A stretch of 64,000 nucleotides of DNA from Acanthochlamys bracteata (Eukaryota > Streptophyta > Magnoliopsida > Pandanales > Velloziaceae), in contig CM034145.1 of the NCBI GenBank assembly GCA_019914995.1, positions 682,001-746,000 on the forward strand, given 5' to 3'. This document shows, in pieces, positions 55,601 to 64,000 of this stretch. The translations under genes were made by a program, and so were the position numbers. Below the pieces are notes generated by a model. That model did no database searches, was not told the origin of the DNA, and worked only from the letters and a program-made list of their open reading frames with translations. The stretch's first letter is position 1. Every line of letters starts with the position of its first letter.

Positions 55601-58600
55601 GCTTCTTCACCAGAACCAACATCAGCCATGGACGAGATTCTGTCCAGGAAAACCTAAGCAGCAAAATTCCAACCTGATGAAGGGCCGTGCAAAACTAAAG
55701 AATTTAAGAGAAAATAGTTACATATCAAATGTTACCTGAGCAGGAGGACGGTTTTCATCTCCAACAAACTGAGTGTTGGAATTCGGAACGTGGAAGCTCA
55801 AATCCACCAATGAATCTTTCTATATACCGAGAACATCAGTAGGTTAGGAGACGAAAGACTTGCAAAGAAAAAAAAAAACGATAACATTTCTTCAAATCCA
55901 ACAGAGCAGATTGAGACACGTTAGGCTGACAATATCATACACAAGACACACAACCAACAAAACACCCAAACGCATAAAGATGAAGAAGACAAAGAGTTAT
56001 GTAGTAACCTCCTCAACATAACAGACATATAAGGTCAAGCGAAACATCCTAGCATTTCATAGTAGAGATACCTAAAGAACCAATTGCTGTCCCTTTCTAT
56101 GAATAAGACTATAAGCAATCACAAAAGATTTTACCATAGACAACATCATGATAGGTCAAATAGAACGTATTACAGCATTAGATAAAATAACTTCCTTCAC
56201 AGTTATCTGCTCATCATCAAACTGTCTAATAATTCAAATTTGAGGAGCCTACATCAACCAAGGTTTGCAAAGTCCAAGATCAGATCAGCCAAAGAAACAC
56301 AACACTGAGAATTCTATCCAATAAAGAAATAACTGCCAAGCACCGATTTCTATTGCAGTTTATTCATTGCAGAATCATTAAAACATCAGCTCAAATAAAT
56401 TTTCAACTACCTAGCCATATATAGAAAATGGCAAAAGAAGATGACAAGTTAGATCTACTAGAAAGATAAAACTACCTCGATAGCTCCAGTCGTGTCATCC
56501 ACATGGAACTCCATGTAAACATCATTTTTTCCTTGCAACTGAGTTTGTGCAACATCTGCCAATGATATCTCAAATGCTTGCTTTGAACCTACTAAAAAAG
56601 TAAGCATATTTCCTGCAAACAAAAGCAACACAGGATAATTAGTATTGAAAAAAGCTGGTTAAGCGACCTGGTTAAAGAAAGATCTGACATAGTAGGCAAA
56701 ATCCCAGAGTTACATACATATCCCATTCAAGGAAAAAAGATGGCAGTGTGTCAACATTCAACAGCCAAGAGTCAAGACAGATCAGAGGAAGCAAATAACA
56801 TAAACTACAAAATGCTGATGACAGAAAGCATAGGTAGCCAATCTACAATTCATCAAAAAGAATGAACTGGACATGACAAAGAGCAGTTTGGTCTTATTGG
56901 AGAAACTCATGTACATCAGTTCAAAGTTATTGAAGAAAATTCAACAATGTGAAATCATGAACATGTCGCTTTGCCAGTAAATTAGAGAAATCCCGTATCG
57001 GCATAAATCAACACGCATATACCGGAAAACAAGAATCCTGACATGCCAAGTTGCCACCTAGTACCATCCGGTACACTTAGACCAACTGCCTAAGACCACC
57101 TATCTTTCTACTAAGATCTTCCTAATTAGCTTCATATTTTCTCTTCATCTCATCATAATATTCTTGTACAGTATATAAGTTAAAATGCTATGCGCACAAT
57201 CTGTTAATACTGTTACTCATTCTTGTATGCATTTAACAGATACCCAGTGGTTCTTTTTATCTTATCCCGCAACTATTACTTGTGAGAGGTATAGACAAGT
57301 GAAGTTGTACTCGATGCAACAAAAACAGATAATCTAAACATCTAAGGCTCGTCATAAAACCAAACTTTCATGACCTTCCATTTACTTTATGACAGAATAT
57401 TTTATCGCAAAAGAGCAAGGGCAAACACAATAAGCAAGACTACACAATACCATCTAAAATATTAGTCTAAAATAAAGAAAGAAAATGAGGGGAAACACTT
57501 GAAGACTAATACTAACCCTTCAAATCAACTTCTCCCCAGTTGTGGCCACTAACAGATAGTTGTTTATCTTCTGCAGTTACTCCAAAAGATTTCTGGATAA
57601 AATTGGTCAAGTTGCTGACATCCTTTTCCACAAAATAAAGATGTCATTAACATTTCGATACAGGATCACTCAACTATCATTTTGAGCAGATCATCAATAA
57701 CTACATTCAAATTACAATTCACATAGCCAGTGAACACATAACAGAGGTCCAGCATATACAAGCACATACAAGATGCCATTTAACTTTGTCTGGTGACATT
57801 TCACGTAAAAAATGTAGAATGGGAGAGAAGGAATGGAGATAAAGGAGCGTACAAATAAAATAACCAACAAAAGTGGAATAAATATGCTGAACTTGAGATT
57901 ATTTTCAAAAGCACATGTTGCCAATGTAGTTGCAATAGGGATCTAGCCCTAGTACTCTAAGTATTAGAAATTTAGAATAACCAATTTTCGAGCAGCCAAC
58001 CGATTTCGTCAACATATGCATGGCATAGTTTAGTTTATGACCTTAATATGTAACAAATATCAGGTTTGCATCGCCACATCGAACAAAATCATTCCAAAAA
58101 AAAAAAAACAATCAAGCTTATATTGCTAAAACTATGACCGAGTAATAAGATATGACAATTACTAGAAATAAACATTAACAAATCCTTCGAACACAATCAA
58201 CAGTCAAAAAAGTCAAAACTCAAATCTACCACTCACTTGTTGGATAAGCATTTAACTAGAAAGAAGAACAATCAACCTGTTCTCGAAAGCCAAGGAACTT
58301 GTAGGTGAGCCCTTCTTTAATTCTGATGCCAAGCTGATAGCCCCTAGGAACTTTCATCCAGGTCACGCCAGATATATCTGCCTTGTCTACTTCAACAACC
58401 TTTCCACCACCTTGCTTCCTCCATGCAATCCCCCCTGAATGGACTCTCAACTGCCCCGGGTTCTGCATTAAGGAAACTTTTTGACATCAGAGTCCACGAC
58501 AACAACAAATAAAGCTTCCATGAACAGATCCACTGAGACAAACTGTAACACGCAACATGAAATCAAAATCTGCTAAACATTCTGTCTAACATCAATAACA

Positions 58601-59279
58601 TTTGCCAAATATACATCCAACTATTACATCCACATATACCTTCAGCTATTACTATTATACAAAGTACTGTCGTTGGATATAATCAGTGGAATTTCTTTCT
58701 CCAAATCAAGAGCGTTATAGGAAATTATACCTCAAATAATAGGACATCATAATCAAAAAGAAATTAACAAGCGCATTCCAATCAAACAAAAACCAACAAT
58801 TAACCAAGTGAATCCAAAACCCTAGATCCATAATAGAGCACGAAATCGATACAAATAGCTCCAGAAATCGAAACAAAGCAAATTAAAACTTTGCAATGGT
58901 GGAATTTCGCCAAAAAAAAAAAAGAGACTACCAGAGGCGGCGGGGATTATGTTACTATCTCTGTTCTAACCAAGATAGAAAAAACGGATCCAGAAACAAC
59001 TACGAATTCAAACTTAACCAAAAAACAAAGAAACAATTCGTAAATATTTCAGCAAAAACATCAGGGAATTACTTTTCAAATTAGATTCATGACCAAAACC
59101 CTAACTATGAACACCAACGTCGACATGAAGCAACAGGAACGACAACCGAGAACCAAACCCAACGAAAACAAACCCAAAAAAATTAGGGAAAGAATATTTC
59201 TGCTGCGAATTTACTGAATACTAACCGTTCCACCACGTCCCCCGAGTAAAATATTACCGAATTGATGCCCGTCCGCCAT
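52687..59279 (-). CDS. SSRP1: FACT complex subunit SSRP1
   Basis: Sixteen exons give an unbroken 642-residue protein: 59279-59226, 58462-58277, 57622-57517, 56612-56476, 55819-55736, 55653-55562, 55311-55203, 55015-54929, 54843-54748, 54463-54266, 54158-54007, 53932-53788, 53707-53615, 53463-53284, 52999-52921 and 52817-52687. SSRP1 pairs with SPT16 in FACT, a histone chaperone that loosens and rebuilds nucleosomes during transcription and replication. It begins [14 protein letters not shown]. Visible parts are the N-terminal PH-like domain ([14 protein letters not shown]), the SSRP1/Rtt106-like middle ([27 protein letters not shown]), an acidic stretch at about 475-513 ([15 protein letters not shown]), a basic NLS-like run ([10 protein letters not shown]), and an HMG box at about 552-625 ([30 protein letters not shown]). 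The order and length match plant SSRP1 (about 640). The leader has a (CT)n run. Confidence 0.96.
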
Positions 59280-59302
59280 TGCTACGATCTTTCAAGCGCT
59301 GG

Positions 59303-59330
59303 CTGTCTGTCTGTCTCTCTCTCTCTCTCC
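59303..59330. repeat. CTGT/(CT)n tract in the SSRP1 leader
   Basis: Repeated CTGT followed by about nine CT units, 24-51 bases upstream of the SSRP1 start codon (GA-rich on the coding strand). Pyrimidine or GA tracts of this kind are common in plant core promoters and leaders. Confidence 0.75.
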
Positions 59331-61123
59331 CGCGCAAGGTTTCGAGTCTCGAGGGAGTTTAGTCGGTAAAATTAAAACATTAAAAAAACAAAAAAGAATG
59401 AATTGGGTCATATCATGTAATCAATCGTCTATGAACGGGTTTTCGTTAACGGGGTTTCTTGTAGATCCAAATTTGCTTGTAGATCCAAATCCTAAAAATA
59501 GGCCCGACGATGGCCCATACCAGCCAAGCCCAGCAGGAAACTTCATTTTTATTTTGAATTCTTTTCGCTTTTTAAACTCATTTTTAAATGAAAGTCATTT
59601 TCAGTGCAATTTTGACTATATAAAAAATTATTTCAAGTTATTTTTATTTTAAAAATATAAACTTAAATTCATTTCTAATAATTTTCTTCAAAGTAATTTA
59701 TTTTTTAATAATTCAATTTCGGCATAAAAACAACAAACCCAATTATCTCAGCTGTAGTAAATTGTGATCTACTGCTGCTGCAACGTTATGTACAAATAAA
59801 TACTCGTGAAAACAGACGCGCCGTCGTGCGGGGCGTTGGGAGTAATTTAAAATAAAATCTTTTTTAAAAAGTAATATTTTTATATTTTTTGAAAAATAAA
59901 TTTTATTTTTTTATCTAAAAAATTAATACGTAAAATTTTTCTATATTTTTAATATTTAAATAAATTTTTTAAATATATTAAAAAAAAAATTTTTCTAAAA
60001 AATTTTGTCATACGGTCCCCAGATCACTTAAAAGGAGCCATGACTTTTTGTAGACAAACCCAGCAGTGGATTCGCGTGTACGTCGTAGAGCCTGGGATAA
60101 TGAGGAAGAAATGCAGAGAGCGAGTCGGCCTGTGCCAATGACAAACCTAGGACATGAACCCCAGGAACCTTTGACGCTAATGTGAAACTCAATTTTGAAA
60201 AATTAAGTTTGTAAAAAATAAATTTCAAGTTTAAAAATAAACTTGAAAAAAAATAATATTTATATTTATTTTATACTAAAAGTGTGTTTGAATTTAAAAT
60301 TTCTAGTTTTAAATTTTGAAAGAAAATTTTGACCAAAAAATTGATTTAAATCTTTTTGTTACTTTGTTTTAAAAAAGAATTGAAAGTAAAATTTTTTAAA
60401 ATAAAATGCGAGTTTATTTGGTAGATAAACATGCCCTAAAAAGCAGTAGAACAGTTGATCGCCATTGATATCCTCTGGTAAATAGCGTACAGTACCTTGC
60501 CCACCGGATATCTATTTCAGCGTCTCTCTAACAGAGTTTAAAGTGCGGATATTACATAGTGATCTAGAAAAAAATTCAGAAGTCCATGTGGAGATCTACA
60601 ATACTTAGGGCATGTAAGAAAACGTATGAAATATACATACATAGAAAACAAAAGATATGTGGACCTGCATACATGTTCGATTATCAGATTACTGAAATAC
60701 TACAATACATTTATAGTTTTCAAGGAAACGAACCATATGAACTGCAGGAGTAAACCACAATCAGAACTGTTAATGGCATGACAATGTAAACCGAAGCGAG
60801 TGGCGCTATTTTAAGACCCAGATTACAAACGGACTGAGCACTAGCGAGACTTCATTAAGCCACGTAGATACAACACCTCAAGTGTAGCCAACAAACCAAT
60901 CTAAAGATAATACAACTGATTATCTCAAATTCTAAGCAAATATTGACAAAACTTATTACCTAAGTTCAACCAATAATTCCAAATTGCAGCTGCCACTGCA
61001 AGTTTGTACAAAGTAATGCAAAAGACAGCTATTCACACTACAAGTTAGAAGCCATTGTAAAAGGAATTGCTACGATCCTGAGTCGGTCATGACCTCCCAT
61101 CAGAAGCAAGACACTTTATAAGT
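59331..61123. other. SSRP1 promoter and spacer with MITE remnants
   Basis: Promoter side of SSRP1, then A+T-rich repeats: a partial family A copy at about 59835-59990 and a Tourist-like element ending 'gataaacatgccc' plus TAA at 60436. The latter's left end is possibly near 60280 ('agtgtgtttg' after TAA). From about 60500 to 61123 the sequence is probably the 3' UTR of the TBCC-domain gene. No other gene was recognised. Confidence 0.4.
60280..60436 (-). mobile_element. Tourist-like MITE (family B, copy B3)
   Basis: The right end, reversed, reads GGGCATGTTTATCTACC and is preceded by TTA. It is nearly identical to the left end at 36337. The left boundary is weak. Non-coding. Confidence 0.4.
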
Positions 61124-63569
61124 TCAGTCACCTTGCAAGCAATAGAGCTGGCGAACATTCCCTGAAGCTGCCAAAATAGTAGCAAACCTCAAACATCCAA
61201 ACTCGCAACTTTTTACTTTTGTATATGCAGAAGAAAAACCCAGAAAGCAAGCTTCTGACAAAGTCATGCATCAACATACTCTCCAGATAAACCACTCAGG
61301 TCAAATGTTTCTCCACAAAACTTCCTAAGACTCGCACTATTTACCCTAGTTGCTTCACTCAAAAGCACAACACAAACTCAATAGTGGAACATATAGTTGC
61401 TCCTAAGCAATTTAGGTAATTTGGTAAGAGAAAGACTACGAGAAATAACTCCACCCTCAAAGAGAATAATTTACTGAATTACCACAATAACAAAACACAC
61501 CCATATGAGTGTGACCTACCACTGGCTTCATTGTTTGGCACAATATAGAAGCATACCCTTTCACAATTCCTCCAAACTTCTTCAAGGGACAAAAGGCTTA
61601 AGACTACAACTATTTTCCATTGCATCTTTAGATTAAAAAGTTGCTTGTATGAGTTAGAAGGCAGACATTCAGGATAAGGGGATTATTACTTCCAAATAAT
61701 TACATTAATTTTCAAAAACCATCAATAAAAGTGATTTGGATTACCATAAAGCCATTCCTTAAAATGCAAATGGAGGGCACATGCTAATTCCTTTCTCTTG
61801 CTTTCATCAAGCTGGAGACTCCTTATAGCTTGCTGGACATCACCTAGAATTGAGTGCTGCAAGAAAAAAGATCTTCAGACACTTAAAGCCATGAGAATGA
61901 GGATAACTTGAAGTTCCAAATCCAAAGAAGTATCTACAATTCAATAAAATTATACTTCATGCAAGTGTCACTATAGTAAGAGGAAGAGCTCATGGGAGCT
62001 ACAGGTATACAAAACATACTTTCTTTCTTTGTGAAGTTAAATAGCTTTCAGGCAAAGGAAACGGGTTGTATTTAGTTGGTTGTTGTGATTCACCGCCAAA
62101 CCAGCTAGGAATCTGCATCATAACAAAAACATTAGATGGAATTTTACCCATACTGAATGGCTAGAAATAGACACAGATATACGTGAAGTATGCTTGCTAA
62201 CAGAACATCATAGAACAGAAAAATATAGAAGAAAAGTGTATTGCTGCTTGTCAAAGGTAGAGGATGTAGCATCTGCATAACTATTTATTCAGTTAAAATA
62301 TGCACTAAATACCATGAAGTTTGTGAACTGATCAGGGTCAACACGAGTAGCAGACTCTGCTTGCGCATCAGAAACTCCTGCTGGGTGAGAGAGGGAATCG
62401 TGAGGATCAACCATTCCTAGCACCATTGGTTCGTCCCATCTGTTAATGGTAGGATTTACACCAACTTGAGTCATATGTTCCTCCAGACATGCGTAAAAGG
62501 TGTTATACGGAGCCACCTGTACAAGCAGCATGTTGAAAGAAGTCATTATCATGCATCAGAAAACTATTGAATTCATTCTGCAAAGAGAAGAATTTTGCAA
62601 ACTGAAACTAAGCAAACAAACAACTGTTCAAAGTCTCTACAGTAATGACATTAAGCAACTCAAAGAACTTGCGAAATTTTAAATGTTGTGGATGATGTCA
62701 GGAATTAAAAGCAAATTCAAGGGCTAAATGTAAACACAGCCAACCATGTTATTGATCTCGACAATCATGTGAGAGATTAAACTATATCAAACAAAGACAT
62801 TGATAAAGAGAATTAGTCAGCAATGAAATGTATGTCCTCCATAAGATCCTAGTTGAGACGTGAACCATATAAACCTAAACAAACATGAAGTAACTCACTT
62901 GTAAGTTGTGATTATCTCCAACAATTAAAGGTCTTTGATTGACCCCCAAGAAGAAGATACATTCTCGACAATTCGCAATGCAAATACGTTTAGTTGCTGT
63001 AATAACTTGCACCCTCTCGCAATGTTCCACCCTCAGAGCCTGAGAAATCAAATCATAAAGATGTGGAAAGAGCGATTGACAAAAGACTCCAGCATGCATT
63101 AAGCACTAAATTTTGATGGAATAACTGCAAGCCCATGGATTTCAAAACAGGAAAGTTTCTTTAAGAACTTACATTGGACAACCTAGTTTCTTACTAACAT
63201 TTGCTTGAAGAACACATTTAAGTAAGAATGAGACGGACAAAGTGCAAGCCTAGGTAGTTCTAAGAAGTTGTCCATCAGCAGCACAGGTGCTCAATGCGGA
63301 CAACAAACAACCTTAAGTCTCAGACTATTACATAGAGATGTAAGTGAATGTAGAAAGGCACTGTTGGAAAAAAGCACGAAACAATTCCAGGGACAAGAAT
63401 GAACTTCAAAAAGCTAAAATCTGTTAAAGTAGGAAACATGACACTGCAATAGATGAACAAGTACCTTCCCGATAGCACCTAGAACGATTGTTGCATCCGA
63501 ACATCCATATACAGTAGCATAGTGAAGAGGAGCAAGTACATAAATCATGGAATCATGGCAGTTTAGCAC
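61124..63569 (-). CDS. TBCC-domain protein (TBCCD1-like), C-terminal exons (partial)
   Basis: Six in-phase exons encode the last 232 residues: 63569-63465, 63039-62899, 62516-62313, 62112-62020, 61856-61745 and 61167-61124. They spell the TBCC/C-CAP beta-helix: VLNCHDSMIYVLAPLHYATV, then YGCSDATIVLGAIGK, VEHCERVQVI, then RICIANCRECIFFLGVNQ and PLIVGDNHNLQ. The region after the helix has VDPHDSLSHPAGVSDAQAES and VDPDQFTNF, and the protein ends RQLYCLQGD. This matches plant TBCC-domain-containing protein 1, related to tubulin-folding cofactor C. Animal and algal TBCCD1 act at centrosomes or basal bodies; the plant role is less clear. The N-terminal half lies off the right edge or in weak sequence at 63600-64000 that I could not assign. 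Recalled Arabidopsis relatives are At2g42230 and At3g57890. Confidence 0.9.
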
Positions 63570-64000
63570 CTGCAGCAAGATAGCTAGAAAAGTCAAATTG
63601 ACATATGTAGTGCCTCCAAACTCAAACAACAAGTCAATTACATGTTTATAGGAACGAATGAGCAACTTGGACCATACTATAAACATTGCCATATACAGAA
63701 TATACTAAATTAAACATCTCAGCATATACCCAAGCTATCATGAGATGCTAGGATGAAGTTGATTCCTAACTCACCATCGGGCCATACCAACCCAAATTAG
63801 CATCGAGATCTTTAACAAATGTGCATTTGAGCCAAATGAGCACAAACGAACTCAGCCTTTTTGCATATATAAAAGCAGAAAGATAAACACTTAGAATGCC
63901 CATAAACTAAAATGCATTTTGGCCTTATAGATTGTGCAAGTCAGTCCACAGTTTTCATGTATCCGCATGTCCAAAAGCATCAATTGTTTTACCAACCAGT
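63570..64000 (-). other. Intron of the TBCC-domain gene, to the window edge
   Basis: Intron-like sequence upstream of the exon at 63569. A GTGAGT donor-like site near 63770 follows a short open stretch, but its translation did not match what I recall of the family. No exon is called. Confidence 0.35.

Noticed and set aside
1-64000. Retroelements with long terminal repeats, CRISPR arrays, tRNA or rRNA genes
   Set aside because: No reverse transcriptase, integrase or capsid motifs, no long terminal repeats, no regularly spaced perfect repeats, and no tRNA B-box with a matching cloverleaf were noticed on reading both strands. A computed search could still find tRNA or small RNA genes.

Overview
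The window is nuclear DNA from a flowering plant, most likely a core eudicot. It has GT-AG introns that are T-rich on the sense strand, very A+T-rich spacers full of miniature inverted-repeat elements, and plant-specific genes: a class XI myosin, a RABA4 GTPase, a DRT100-type LRR protein, an AKS/FBH-type bHLH factor and a POLYCHOME relative. No bacterial, viral or organellar block was seen. Gene names rest on recalled family sequences and motifs; no database was searched.

Layout from left to right. (1) 168-1421, minus: first two coding exons of a class XI myosin that continues off the left edge. (2) 2345-3690, minus: a broken GH28 polygalacturonase-like gene. (3) 4817-5935, minus: an intact single-exon secreted LRR protein. 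(4) About 5.9-8.4 kb: A+T-rich spacer with MITEs. (5) 9966-13492, minus: a four-exon cornichon gene. It is divergent from (6) 15882-17569, plus: a five-exon OTU cysteine protease. (7) 19077-21856, plus: a two-exon LRR receptor kinase whose kinase domain looks inactive. (8) 24595-25098, plus: an exon resembling the Myb/SANT-like proteins of PIF/Harbinger elements. (9) About 26.3-33.2 kb: a repeat-rich gene desert. (10) 34035-35910, plus: a six-exon bHLH gene with a long leader. (11) 42814-43296, minus: glucosamine-6-phosphate N-acetyltransferase. Next to it, 38.65-42.8 kb is unexplained. (12) 44587-47490, plus: RABA4-type GTPase. (13) 50413-50855, plus: a broken POLYCHOME/UVI4-like gene with a Tourist-like MITE at its stop codon. 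(14) 52687-59279, minus: complete 16-exon SSRP1, the HMG subunit of FACT. (15) 61124-63569, minus: the 3' exons of a TBCC-domain protein that runs off the right edge.

These are independent housekeeping and signalling genes, not an operon or pathway cluster. Their neighbourhood is informative. The OTU protease, the LRR pseudokinase, the AKS/FBH bHLH, the POLYCHOME-like remnant and the TBCC-domain gene resemble, from memory, genes in two duplicated Arabidopsis segments (about At2g42230-At2g42290 and At3g57810-At3g57890). The window may therefore be an unreduced version of that ancestral block, in which the cell-cycle gene has decayed.

No exotic new system was found. The best leads are the POLYCHOME-like fossil with the MITE target duplication coinciding with its stop codon, MITEs repeatedly arranged as inverted pairs, a perfect hairpin in the bHLH leader, several degenerate intronic tandem repeats, and the unexplained 4-kb segment.
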